DNA from: Rhodopirellula baltica
GTDB taxonomy: Bacteria > Planctomycetota > Planctomycetia > Pirellulales > Pirellulaceae
Length of the DNA stretch: 64,000 nucleotides
NCBI GenBank assembly: GCA_002901265.1
Contig: PPHI01000017.1
Coordinates: forward strand, 1 to 64,000
Reading direction: 5' to 3'
Shown here: positions 27,718 through 36,782 of the stretch, one piece after another
Position numbering within the stretch: the first letter of the stretch is position 1
Layout: the number at the start of each line of letters is the position of its first letter
Translations under genes and position numbers: made by a program
The notes under the pieces: model-generated
Databases searched by the model: none
What the model saw: the letters and a program-made list of their open reading frames with translations, nothing else
What the model was told of the DNA's origin: nothing

Positions 27718-29571
27718 GTGTCGCATAATCTTGCGGATGAGTCCTCCTCGGCTCGATTGGGATCCAGCGAATTTCGCGCCCTCACTCCTTTACCTCCGCC
27801 CGTGCCGGGTAAAGTCCCCCGTGAGGCTGTCTCATCGCAAAAACCGCGGCCAGTCGATAACCTGCCACTGGTCGACACCGGGGTGCACACGCGACCAGAC
27901 GGTTTGCAACCGCCATTGGCAAATAGCTTCAGAACGATCGAAAACCGAGACCCTTCCGAAAAAAAACCACTACCTCCACCGCCACCTCCGCCTCGGTCGA
28001 CCCTTCCGCCTGTTCGGTCGCCCAAGGCTCGCGCTGAGGGGGCGTCGGTCGGGCCGACGGAGCCTGCACCGCGTTCGGGGATTGGGACCGCCAACACTCG
28101 CTGGCGCGGTGACTTGCCTCAAGTCGTCGCGGCAACCGATCCAAATTCGCCCCGATCCGATCAAACCGATCTTGCCCCAGCCTCTGATTCCGATCACGAA
28201 CTAGCCGACGAAGTCACCCGGTCAGCCCCCAGCTGGCTGCTCAGCCTGGTCATCCACCTGATCGTCTTGCTGATCCTGGCGCTGTTGACCTCTCCCATGC
28301 CCGAAGGCTTTCAAAACCTCGTCGTCGAATTTGGGATCGCCGAACGATCCGATGACGACGCCAGCGAGTTGGACCTTTCCAGCCCGATCATGAATGAGAC
28401 CATCGAGGCGACGGAGGACGCGCTGACCGAAACGATGGTGGAAGCCGATGTTGTCGAATTGTTCGAAGACGTCGAAACGTTCGAACAAGCTGACATCCAG
28501 CCTGAACAACTTGGTCCTGGAAGCGTTTCGATCACCAAACCAATGTTTGGCGGACGTACCGGGGCGATGCGAAATGCCCTGATGGCCATGTACGGCGCCA
28601 CGCCGGAAACACAAGAAGCCGTCAAGCTTGGACTCGCATGGCTGAAACGCCAACAGACCTCGCGCGGCCATTGGCAACTCGACGGACCGTACGACAACGG
28701 CGCCAACACCGACAATAGCTGCGCTGCAACTGCGATGGCGTTACTCGCATTCGCCGGTGACGGAAACACGCACTTAGAAGGCCCCTACCGCGAAGAGGTC
28801 CACCGCGGGGTGAAGGCACTGATCCAAATGCAAGATCGCACCGGTTTCATGGCCACCAAAACTCGCGGCAACGATCGCGCCTACGCCCAAGCGCAAGCAA
28901 CGATCGCGCTGTGCGAACTGTATGGAATGACAAAGGATTCTTGGTTGCGTGGATACGCACAACTGGCAATCGACTACGCCTTCACCGCACAAGGACCTGG
29001 CGGCGGTTGGCGTTATCGTCCCCGCGAACCAGGTGATATGTCCGTTACCGGTTGGTACGTCATGGCTGTCCAAAGCGCGATGGCTGCCGGACTGGAAGTG
29101 AAAGACTCCCAGGTGCGAGAAATTTCAAACTTCCTCGATTCGGTCTCCGTCTACAACGGCGCCGCCTATAGCTATCAGCCTGGACAGGGCGTTGCCAAAA
29201 CAGCGCTCACCGCCGAAGGCCTGTTATGCCGCCAATACCTCGGTTGGGATCGAGGACACCCATCAATGAGTGACGGACTGTCGCTGCTACAGGAACAAGC
29301 ACCGTTCGACACCAACAACCAGAACGTCTACTGCTGGTACTACGAAACCCAAGCGTTTCATCATTACGGCGGCTTCCATTGGAAATGGTGGAATGACCAA
29401 ATGAAGGTCAAGCTTCCCGCGTTGCAAATTCGTGACGGTCAAGAACGCGGAAGCTGGGCGCCACAGCGCGACGCATGGAGTATCGGCGGACGACTCTACA
29501 CAACCTGCATGTCGATCTATTGCCTGGAAGTCTACTACAGACACTTGCCACTCTACGATCACGCCGAATAA
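27718..29571 (+). CDS. Membrane-anchored prenyltransferase/squalene-cyclase-like toroid protein
   Basis: A 617-residue protein with a proline-rich, probably cytoplasmic N-terminus (residues about 20-150, with a run of eight Pro near 85), one membrane segment (SWLLSLVIHLIVLLILALLTS near 177-197), an acidic linker, and an alpha/alpha toroid of the prenyltransferase/squalene-oxidase repeat type. Toroid marks are VKLGLAWLKRQQTSRGHW, CAATAMALLAFAG, AQATIALCELYG and GGGWRYRPREPGDMSVTGWYVMAV. No DxDD cyclase motif or farnesyltransferase zinc site was seen, so catalysis is doubtful; the family is common in planctomycetes with unknown function. GTG 27718 is the likely start. Confidence 0.75.
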   Translation: MSHNLADESSSARLGSSEFRALTPLPPPVPGKVPREAVSSQKPRPVDNLPLVDTGVHTRPDGLQPPLANSFRTIENRDPSEKKPLPPPPPPPRSTLPPVRSPKARAEGASVGPTEPAPRSGIGTANTRWRGDLPQVVAATDPNSPRSDQTDLAPASDSDHELADEVTRSAPSWLLSLVIHLIVLLILALLTSPMPEGFQNLVVEFGIAERSDDDASELDLSSPIMNETIEATEDALTETMVEADVVELFEDVETFEQADIQPEQLGPGSVSITKPMFGGRTGAMRNALMAMYGATPETQEAVKLGLAWLKRQQTSRGHWQLDGPYDNGANTDNSCAATAMALLAFAGDGNTHLEGPYREEVHRGVKALIQMQDRTGFMATKTRGNDRAYAQAQATIALCELYGMTKDSWLRGYAQLAIDYAFTAQGPGGGWRYRPREPGDMSVTGWYVMAVQSAMAAGLEVKDSQVREISNFLDSVSVYNGAAYSYQPGQGVAKTALTAEGLLCRQYLGWDRGHPSMSDGLSLLQEQAPFDTNNQNVYCWYYETQAFHHYGGFHWKWWNDQMKVKLPALQIRDGQERGSWAPQRDAWSIGGRLYTTCMSIYCLEVYYRHLPLYDHAE

Positions 29572-29639
29572 GCCATCACCCACGAACGACACCACATTGG
29601 CGATCGTAATCATTCGCAAACGTTGCTCGTCCCAATTGC

Positions 29640-30062
29640 TCAGTTCAAGCGATACAACCACTCGGCAACGATCAGTAGCTGAATCCCGATCAAAACCCAA
29701 GTCGCGGTTCGCACTTGTGATGGGCTAGGCAGCATTCCTAACACCGCACTCTGCACCGCCAGAAACAGTGCGTACAGCGAATAAAACGCCAAAAGGCAGC
29801 CGGTCACGCTCGCCGACGCCGCAGCCCACACCTGCCCTCGCACCAGGTTCGCCCAAGACGTCGTCATCCCACACATTGGACAACGGATGCCGAACAACAC
29901 GCGAATACTGCATGGCGGAAGCCCCAGCGATTGGTGCGTGCCGAGTCCGCTGGCATTGGGCGTCGCAAACATTGCGATGAGATAGACCACTACGATCGCC
30001 ACTGCGATTGTCGCTGCCGCAGCACGGATCACTGTTGAACGTTGTGGCAATCGACGAATCAA
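29640..30062 (-). CDS. DUF2752 membrane protein
   Basis: A 140-residue small membrane protein with three predicted helices: ATIAVAIVVVYLIAMFAT, a middle stretch around VTGCLLAFYSLYALFLAV, and ATWVLIGIQLLIVAEWL. The DUF2752 signature is clear: LPPCSIRVLFGIRCPMCGMTTSW, with a CPxCG-type pair that may bind a metal or be redox active. The function is unknown. It converges on the toroid-protein gene. Confidence 0.8.
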   Translation of the reverse strand: MIRRLPQRSTVIRAAAATIAVAIVVVYLIAMFATPNASGLGTHQSLGLPPCSIRVLFGIRCPMCGMTTSWANLVRGQVWAAASASVTGCLLAFYSLYALFLAVQSAVLGMLPSPSQVRTATWVLIGIQLLIVAEWLYRLN

Positions 30063-30357
30063 TTGGATACCGGTACCTATTGGCGCAAAAGGGCGGATAT
30101 GTTCCCAGCCGGCAACGGTTTGCCCCGGTTCCGGTCAACCGTCCATCAATGCTATCCTAGTTGCCCCCGACAGCGTTGGCCCCGCGACCGTGACAAACTT
30201 TAGAAGCACGCACACTGGGCTCCGTTCGAGACAGCGAAAGGTTTGTGTTGATGGCCGACCTCGATAGCTGACCATCGGCATCGATCAATTGCCAGACGCG
30301 ATCAAACGCTTCACCATGGCCAACCCGAGCACTCATTCTTCTTGAGGAATTTTGACG

Positions 30358-31170
30358 ATGAAGTATGGCATTTGCAATGAGACATTCGGCGACATGCCAT
30401 TGGCCGATGCGTTGAAGATTGCCAAGGATGCTGGCTACACAGGTTGGGAAATCGCACCGTTCATGTTGACGGACGACTTGGATCAATTCGGCACCGATGC
30501 ACGAAACGCTTATCGATCGCAAGTCACTGATGCGGGTTTGCACGTCATCGGCCTTCACTGGCTACTGGCGAAAACGGAAGGCTTTCACCTCACCACGCTC
30601 GACATCGGCGTTCGTACAGCGACAGCAAACTATCTGAAAAAGCTGGCGAAACTCTGCGCGGATCTGGGCGGCGAACTGATGGTGCTCGGCTCGCCCCAGC
30701 AACGAAACTTCCCGTCTTCCCAAACACCAGACCAAGCGATGGAAGCGGCCGCGAACTGCTTGCGATCCGTCGTACCAGCCCTGGAAGAGTACAGTGTGCA
30801 GATTGCGCTCGAACCGTTGGGCCGAGGCGAAGGTAATTTTTTGAATACTGCCGCGGAAGGCCGCGAGCTGATGAAAATGATCGATAGCGAACAGGTCAAA
30901 CTGCACTTGGATGTCAAAGCAATGAGCGATGAACCAACGCCCATCGAAACGATCATCCGGGATAACGCAGACGCGATGATTCACTTCCATGCCAACGATC
31001 CCAATTTACGCGGCCCGGGAATGGGGGATGTCGATTTTGTCCCGATCTTCGCCGCCTTGAAAGACATCGACTATCGCGGGTGGGTCAGTGTCGAAGTGTT
31101 TGATTATTCAATGGGTGCCGAAGCAATCGCCAAGCAAAGCATGACCAATATGATTCAGGCACAATCGTGA
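30358..31170 (+). CDS. Sugar phosphate isomerase/epimerase-like TIM-barrel protein
   Basis: A 270-residue xylose-isomerase-like TIM barrel (AP endonuclease 2 superfamily), a family that isomerises or epimerises small sugars using a divalent metal. Motifs: KYGICNETFGDMPL, DAGYTGWEIAP, IALEPLGRGEGNF (metal Glu), LHLDVKAMSDE, IHFHANDPNLRGPGMGDVDF (metal His/Asp) and WVSVEVFDYSMG. The ATG at 30358 has an acceptable upstream purine tract. About 295 bases before it are empty of genes. Its end overlaps the next gene in GTGA, so both are translated together. The substrate cannot be told. Confidence 0.85.
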   Translation: MKYGICNETFGDMPLADALKIAKDAGYTGWEIAPFMLTDDLDQFGTDARNAYRSQVTDAGLHVIGLHWLLAKTEGFHLTTLDIGVRTATANYLKKLAKLCADLGGELMVLGSPQQRNFPSSQTPDQAMEAAANCLRSVVPALEEYSVQIALEPLGRGEGNFLNTAAEGRELMKMIDSEQVKLHLDVKAMSDEPTPIETIIRDNADAMIHFHANDPNLRGPGMGDVDFVPIFAALKDIDYRGWVSVEVFDYSMGAEAIAKQSMTNMIQAQS

Positions 31171-32099
31171 CACGTGGCCGATTGGCCCCGTCGCCAACCG
31201 GTGCCCAACACCTGGGAAATGCCAGAACCCATTTGGTTGCATATTGGTCCACCCGGCATGTCGGAGGTGAACTCGCGCTTCGGATTGATGATTTGGATTC
31301 ACCACGCGTGAAAACGTGGGCAATCGATCAAGCCATCGAAGACTTGCGGTGGCTTGGCATCGACTGGGATTCGACGATTGCCAAACAAACGGATCACCGT
31401 GAACATTATCAAGTCGCGATCGATCAGCTTCACCAATCGAACTTGATCTACCCGTGCTACTGTTCGCGCAAAGACATCGAAGAGGTGATTTCGGCGCCAC
31501 ATGAGACACGGTTCCGTGGTGAGTTGCCGCCCTATCCAAAAATCTGCGCCGGCTATCGGTACGGCGATACGATCGACGATCGCGAGCACTGTTTTCGGTT
31601 TCGCGCTCGCGACGAAATCATTGAATTCGACGACCAAATGCTCGGCCGGCAAGCATGTAATCCTGCGTTCGAACTCGGCGATTTTCCGGTGGTCTCGCGG
31701 AGCGGGGATGCGAGCTACCAATTGGCGGTCTTAATCGACGATCAGCTCCAAGGCGTCGACCAGGTTGTACGCGGAAACGATCTGGTCGCGAGTACGTTTC
31801 GGCAAATGGACATCGCCAAACGACTCGGCATTCCCAGTCCGACATATGCGCACGTTCCGTTGATCCGCGGTTTGGACGGCCGGCGATTGGCGAAACGGCA
31901 CGGTGACACGCGATTGGGGTACTATCGCGAACGAGGCGTCCGACCGGAAACAATTGTCGGTTGGGCAGCGTTCACGTTGGGCTTGATCGATACGCCCGAA
32001 GACTGCAAAGCAAGCGAATTGACATCACACTTTGACTGGTCCTGTTTGCCAACGGACGACCTCTGTATTGATCCACAGTCGTTGTTCGACGCCGGATAG
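31167..32099 (+). CDS. gluQ: Glutamyl-Q tRNA(Asp) synthetase-like protein
   Basis: A 310-residue paralogue of the catalytic domain of glutamyl-tRNA synthetase without the anticodon-binding part, as in GluQ (YadB), which glutamylates queuosine in tRNA(Asp). The HIGH-type motif is APSPTGAQHLGNARTH and the KMSKS-type motif is RRLAKRHGDTRL. Zinc-site residues are kept: YPCYCSRKDI gives the CxC pair and YPKICAGY supplies Tyr and Cys. The Rossmann glutamate pocket shows LRIDDLDSPRV. The GTG start overlaps the isomerase stop, so the pair is coupled, which is an odd partnership. Confidence 0.88.
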   Translation: MTRGRLAPSPTGAQHLGNARTHLVAYWSTRHVGGELALRIDDLDSPRVKTWAIDQAIEDLRWLGIDWDSTIAKQTDHREHYQVAIDQLHQSNLIYPCYCSRKDIEEVISAPHETRFRGELPPYPKICAGYRYGDTIDDREHCFRFRARDEIIEFDDQMLGRQACNPAFELGDFPVVSRSGDASYQLAVLIDDQLQGVDQVVRGNDLVASTFRQMDIAKRLGIPSPTYAHVPLIRGLDGRRLAKRHGDTRLGYYRERGVRPETIVGWAAFTLGLIDTPEDCKASELTSHFDWSCLPTDDLCIDPQSLFDAG

Positions 32100-32404
32100 C
32101 ACCTTTGCCCCAACAAGGCGTTCGGGTTGGGCAAACTCTATCGGTACTGCGTGTCTTAACGACGATTCTGACGATGGCGATTGCAACATCCGCCAACATC
32201 CAGCGACACCGAAAATCGTTCGTCTGTGTATTAGGAACGAATCGATTGTCCGATCCAGACTACTGCGTCTCCACAGGAGGTCGGCGGCGCCAGTTCCGTG
32301 ATCACTTCGGCGAATGACAACGGAACGACTCAATCCATGACAAGGAGTCGCGTGTGATCGCGTATTTGTTGTGGGCGTGATGGAATACACAAAGGAGTAG
32401 GACA
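32100..32404. other. Intergenic region before the BBP7 protein
   Basis: About 305 bases with no recognised gene. The end holds a clear AAAGGAG ribosome-binding site nine bases before the GTG of the next gene. A promoter must lie here but I cannot place it. Confidence 0.3.
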
Positions 32405-34435
32405 GTGAAGACGCCATTTGTGCGGAGTATTGCCGCGGCAATTGGGCTAACCGTCGGTGTCGGGATCGCTCTCGACGCCACCGCGGACGAGCCAGCGAAA
32501 TGGAATTCGTTCAAGATGCCTTCGACCGATCTGAAGACGGTCATGGAAGGCCTCGACGCACCCAAACCCGATGCTGACCAAATCCAACAGGTCGCGATGC
32601 AGGGTGCCGTCCAAAACATTCCGGCGCCAATCGGTCGACCGGTCTCACCGATGCAAGTCTATCCGCCTTCGGTGATGTATCCGCAAGCACCGACGGGGCA
32701 ACCCTACCAAGGTTATGCGGCACCATCGTCGCAATACCAAGCGCCGCAAGGTATTCCACAACCGACGATGCCAACCGCCCGGTTGGCATCTCGACAAATG
32801 GCTACACAACAGGTCGCGCCACGGCAATTCGCACCAAGGCAACAGACCGTAACGGGCCAGTATGTTCCGACGCAGCGATATGTGTCGCAACCTCCGATGC
32901 CTGAACTGAATGCGCCGCACTTTGGCGCGACGCATTACAGCGTTGGGCATCAGCAACAGAACGTCCCGACTCCCGCGGCACCAATGGCCGAAGCGCCAAT
33001 GGTAAGCCAACCACAAGCTGTGCCTCACACCCAGGTCTATTCCAGCCCTTACTCTGACGCCGTATCAGCTCCTTGGCAGGGAGCACCATACAGCGACTAC
33101 GAAAGCGGCGCGTGTGGCGGACCGATGTACGGTGGGGCATGCGATCAAGACTCCTGCAACTCCGGCTCCTGCAATATCGGATCTTATGGTCAATCCGGTT
33201 GCTCGGCGCCAGGTTGTTCGATGGACGGATGCACTGGCGGCTGCGGCGGCGGCTGCACTCCAACCGGTTGCGGCGACGTGGGTGCGATTTCACCTTGGTA
33301 CGGCGGAACCGACATCCTGTTCTGGGAACTCGCTGGCGGATCGAACGCGGTCTTTGCGACGTATGACAACGCGGTTGCCGTTGGCCAATACAACTATTTG
33401 AATCCCGGCAACACCGCCGGATTCAACACCCGGATCGGTCGCTACCTTGGTTGCGGTGCCTACGGAATTGATGTCGGGTTTTTGTACTGGGATCCCGACC
33501 CACAATCGCGTATGTACTCCGACACTGGCGCGGGGCTTCGTTTTACACTTCCGGCACTCAACACGGTTTCCATCAACCGTGGCGGCGGTGCAACGACGGT
33601 GTATGACGACTACGACATGAACGCCGCATGCATTTGTGCCGAACGTGACATCCGCGTGAAGGGAATTGAGATCAACCTGAACTGCTTCGGATTGATGGGA
33701 GCACGCCGCCTTGGTTCGGCGTACCCGTCATCGATCTTTGCCGGTTGTGGACTAGGCGGCAACGGCGGCTGCGGGCTGCTCGGCGGTTGTGGATTAGGCG
33801 GAGGCTGTGGGCCGTACCGCGCATCACAACGTAGCCGCTTGTACGGCAGCGCGATCGGACCGTTGGCACGAGCTTGCTCGGGTCGCGTTCGCGTCCGCAC
33901 GTCACACGGGTTCCGCTGGTTCCAACTGGAAGATGACTTGTTGATCGCTGGTGACGTCGACGGGATGCCTGGACTTGGCGGCAGCGACATCTACTACGAA
34001 CTGCATACCGAAAACAATCTTTACGGTTATCAATTCGGCTCACAGTTGAGCTACGCGATTGGATGCCGTTTGATGTTGAACGTCGGCGGTAAAGTTGGCA
34101 TCTATGGCAATGACGCCCGAGTTCGTCACTGGATCGGCAATGACATGGTCATGGCATACACCGATTCACAAGGTGCAGGAGCTGGCGATCTCTACTCCGA
34201 CAAATCCGACGTCAACTTGGCAGGATTGGGTGAACTCGATTTCGGACTTGGCTACCGAATCTGCAATCGCTTCACAGCGACTTGCGGTTATCGAGTCCTG
34301 ACTGCCTGCGGCGTCGCAACCTCCATCGGCTCGATGCCGGCGGAATACACCAGCGTCGAATCGGCAGGCCGTGTTCGCGCCGACGATTGCCTGATGATGC
34401 ACGGTGGCTATGTCGGATTCAATTACAACTGGTAA
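32405..34435 (+). CDS. BBP7-family outer-membrane beta-barrel protein
   Basis: A 676-residue protein of the planctomycete BBP7 (beta-barrel porin 7) family. The signal peptide spans about residues 1-27. A long Gln/Pro/Ala-rich linker (about 75-225) and a Gly/Cys-rich patch (CGGPMYGGACDQDSCNSG and CTGGCGGGC) precede the barrel. The barrel begins WYGGTDILFWELAGG and ends in alternating residues with the terminal YVGFNYNW, whose final aromatic residue is typical for outer-membrane insertion. A second Gly/Cys cluster (GCGLGGNGGCGLLGGCGLGG) lies in one loop. GTG 32405 follows an AAAGGAG site; a terminator follows. Confidence 0.85.
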   Translation: MKTPFVRSIAAAIGLTVGVGIALDATADEPAKWNSFKMPSTDLKTVMEGLDAPKPDADQIQQVAMQGAVQNIPAPIGRPVSPMQVYPPSVMYPQAPTGQPYQGYAAPSSQYQAPQGIPQPTMPTARLASRQMATQQVAPRQFAPRQQTVTGQYVPTQRYVSQPPMPELNAPHFGATHYSVGHQQQNVPTPAAPMAEAPMVSQPQAVPHTQVYSSPYSDAVSAPWQGAPYSDYESGACGGPMYGGACDQDSCNSGSCNIGSYGQSGCSAPGCSMDGCTGGCGGGCTPTGCGDVGAISPWYGGTDILFWELAGGSNAVFATYDNAVAVGQYNYLNPGNTAGFNTRIGRYLGCGAYGIDVGFLYWDPDPQSRMYSDTGAGLRFTLPALNTVSINRGGGATTVYDDYDMNAACICAERDIRVKGIEINLNCFGLMGARRLGSAYPSSIFAGCGLGGNGGCGLLGGCGLGGGCGPYRASQRSRLYGSAIGPLARACSGRVRVRTSHGFRWFQLEDDLLIAGDVDGMPGLGGSDIYYELHTENNLYGYQFGSQLSYAIGCRLMLNVGGKVGIYGNDARVRHWIGNDMVMAYTDSQGAGAGDLYSDKSDVNLAGLGELDFGLGYRICNRFTATCGYRVLTACGVATSIGSMPAEYTSVESAGRVRADDCLMMHGGYVGFNYNW

Positions 34436-34464
34436 TTGACCGACCTCCTAACGAATTCCATCAA

Positions 34465-34506
34465 CGAAGGGGTGGCTCGATGTTCTGCATCGGGTCACCC
34501 TTTTCG
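34465..34506. terminator. Terminator between BBP7 and the convergent nucleoside hydrolase
   Basis: CGAAGGGGTGGCTCGATG pairs with CATCGGGTCACCCTTTTCG apart from a mismatch and a bulge, around a five-base loop. It lies 30 bases after the BBP7 stop and six before the end of the convergent gene; poly-T and poly-A-like flanks suit both directions. Confidence 0.8.
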
Positions 34507-34511
34507 TGTTT

Positions 34512-35453
34512 CTAGGTTTGCTGCCCGGCGTACTTTAGGCTGCGGTGGATCAATTGCTGAACACCATCGACGTCCGCTTTCAGCGCGACTTCCATGTTGG
34601 TCTGCCATTCCGGACGCAGACGGCGATCAAACACGCTCATTCCGCAAGTGTGCACGCCCTGTGTTTCGACCTTGCCAGCCATTTCCGTCCACTCGAACAA
34701 CTCTGGCTCTAGAACGGCCGCAATGGTTGTGGCATCGATCAGCGGCAAAAGTTCGCGGCCCAGTCGCTGGTGTGACATGCGAAACGCGTGCGGCAACATT
34801 TGACCGAGCAAGTTTCCGGCTCGCGTGTACTTTGCCGGAAGCTGTTCCAACAAATCGACACCGAACGCGATTCGATTGGTAACGTCCAGCGGAACCAATG
34901 ACTTCGTCGTGGGGGACAAGAAAACGTCCGCCGCGGCGACGGCGTCGAAGTGCAAATTAAATTCGGCGACCGGCGACGCGTTGCCGGGTGCTCGATAGGC
35001 GCCACCGCTGATCACCAGCTTATCAACCAATTGCAACGCGGCCGGATCACGCTGGGCCAATCGCGCCAAGTTGGTCAAGGGTCCTAAACAGACAATCGTG
35101 ACTTCACCGGGGTGTGCGCGAAGCAGCTCTGCCATCACCTTTTCGCTTGCTGGCAAGTGCTGACGGGCGTTGTTTGCGACTTCGAAATCCCCCAAGCCAC
35201 TCCGACCATTCAAAAACGAATCGTCGGTCACCGATGCGTCTTCCGGCGGCGACGCCTTGCCGACGCGTGGGTACCGCGGCGGGTCCAAGGTCGAAATGAT
35301 CGCCCCAACATTGGACGTCGCCTGTTCGGCATCAACCGTACCGGCGGTTGCCGTTATCGCTAATACGTCTAATCGCGGATCGAACAGCGCCATCGTCAAG
35401 GCAATCGCGTCGTCAATTCCGGGATCCGAATCGATGATGATTTTTCTTGTCAT
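34512..35453 (-). CDS. Nucleoside hydrolase (IUNH family)
   Basis: A 313-residue cytosolic nucleoside hydrolase. The metal/ribose motif is intact: KIIIDSDPGIDDAIAL. Further family marks are ITATAGTVDAEQATSN, NGRSGLGDF, CLGPLTNLARL, VISGGAYRAPGNASPVAEFN (substrate loop) and PLDVTNRI. No signal peptide, unlike the exported homologue at 11575. ATG 35453 is preferred over the slightly longer 35459 start. It is divergent from trpD with a short shared upstream region. Confidence 0.92.
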   Translation of the reverse strand: MTRKIIIDSDPGIDDAIALTMALFDPRLDVLAITATAGTVDAEQATSNVGAIISTLDPPRYPRVGKASPPEDASVTDDSFLNGRSGLGDFEVANNARQHLPASEKVMAELLRAHPGEVTIVCLGPLTNLARLAQRDPAALQLVDKLVISGGAYRAPGNASPVAEFNLHFDAVAAADVFLSPTTKSLVPLDVTNRIAFGVDLLEQLPAKYTRAGNLLGQMLPHAFRMSHQRLGRELLPLIDATTIAAVLEPELFEWTEMAGKVETQGVHTCGMSVFDRRLRPEWQTNMEVALKADVDGVQQLIHRSLKYAGQQT

Positions 35454-35558
35454 AGGCAAAGTGTAAAGTCCCGGGCGTTTCGAAACGAGCCCGATCTGTT
35501 TACCCTGTGTAAAGATGTCGTATCCCGCTCGTGTCGATCCTCAAAACCGTTGACTTGC

Positions 35559-36614
35559 ATGAATTCATCCGGAAAGGGCACCCCAAACGCCCAAGCCGAC
35601 GAACCGATCTCATTTGTGCAAGCGATCGATATCGCACGCAGCGGCAAAGATCTGTCCGCCTCACAAACGGGACGGCTGATCGACACCATGCTGCGGGGGG
35701 AAGCGGACGAGGACCAGATCGGTCAATTACTGCTGCAACTACGTGAAAAGGGCGAAGCGGTCTCGGAAATCGTTGGCGCTGCACAAGCGATGCGGCAACA
35801 CATGACCCGGATCCCCCATTCACACCAAGTTCTCTTGGATACCTGTGGGACTGGCGGCAGCGAAAGTGGTTCCTTCAACATCAGTACCGGGATCGCGATC
35901 GTCACCGCAGCCTGCGGTGTGCCGGTTGCCAAGCATGGAAACCGCAAAGCGACCAGTGTGACCGGATCCGCTGACGTGCTGGAAGAACTTGGCGTCCCGA
36001 TCGAATCCGATGCCGACAAGGTGGCCGAACGACTTGACCAAATCGGACTCTGCTTCTGCTTTGCCGTGAAACTGCACCCGGCGATGAAGCATGTCGTCGG
36101 AATCCGGCGAAAACTGCGCGTAAAAACCTTGTTCAACCTGCTCGGTCCACTCTGCAATCCCGCCGGCGCGACTCACCAGTTGCTCGGCACAAGCCGCCCC
36201 GAGGCACAGACCAAAATCTCGCAAGCCATCGCACAACTTTCGACCACCCGATCGTTTGTCGTGCATGCCGCCGATGGCCAAGACGAGGTTTCCTTGGACC
36301 GATACACCGACGCAGTCGAAGTTCGCGGTGACGAAATCATTGGGAAACATCGCTGGACCCCAGAAGACTTCGGACTTCTCCCTGCGGGTGTCGAATCGCT
36401 TCATGCATCGGGACCGGCAGAAAGCGCTCAGATCATCCGGCAAATTCTTGATGGCGCGCCCGGCCCCAAACGCGATACCGTCGTCGCGGGAACCGCCGCA
36501 GCACTGCTATTGACCGAGAAAGTCGCCACGCTCGCAGAGGGGGTGTCGCTTGCTCAGCAAACGATTGACAACGGCGCAGCCCGCGAAAAACTGCAACAGC
36601 TCGCCAATTCCTAA
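35559..36614 (+). CDS. trpD: Anthranilate phosphoribosyltransferase
   Basis: TrpD joins anthranilate to PRPP, the step before TrpF (627-1289). Motifs are LLDTCGTGGSESGSFNIST (PRPP-binding), AKHGNRKATSVTGSADVLEELG, NLLGPLCNPAGATHQLLG and DGQDEVSL. ATG 35559 gives 351 residues; TTG 35550 would add three. The N-terminal 20 residues are hydrophilic and variable. No other trp gene lies nearby. A short palindrome (AACCCGGCGGGTT) follows the stop. Confidence 0.95.
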   Translation: MNSSGKGTPNAQADEPISFVQAIDIARSGKDLSASQTGRLIDTMLRGEADEDQIGQLLLQLREKGEAVSEIVGAAQAMRQHMTRIPHSHQVLLDTCGTGGSESGSFNISTGIAIVTAACGVPVAKHGNRKATSVTGSADVLEELGVPIESDADKVAERLDQIGLCFCFAVKLHPAMKHVVGIRRKLRVKTLFNLLGPLCNPAGATHQLLGTSRPEAQTKISQAIAQLSTTRSFVVHAADGQDEVSLDRYTDAVEVRGDEIIGKHRWTPEDFGLLPAGVESLHASGPAESAQIIRQILDGAPGPKRDTVVAGTAAALLLTEKVATLAEGVSLAQQTIDNGAAREKLQQLANS

Positions 36615-36782
36615 CCCGGCGGGTTACCAACTCGACACGATTTCGGTAGCTAGTCTGGGCGGAGGGGACCTTTTGTTTGACGCAAATCAGGTCAAAATAG
36701 ACTCCGGACACGATCCAGGCTCACCGGCCTTTCCGGGCTGCCAAGCCTGCTGAAACTCACTGACAAACCTGAACTGCATTCC

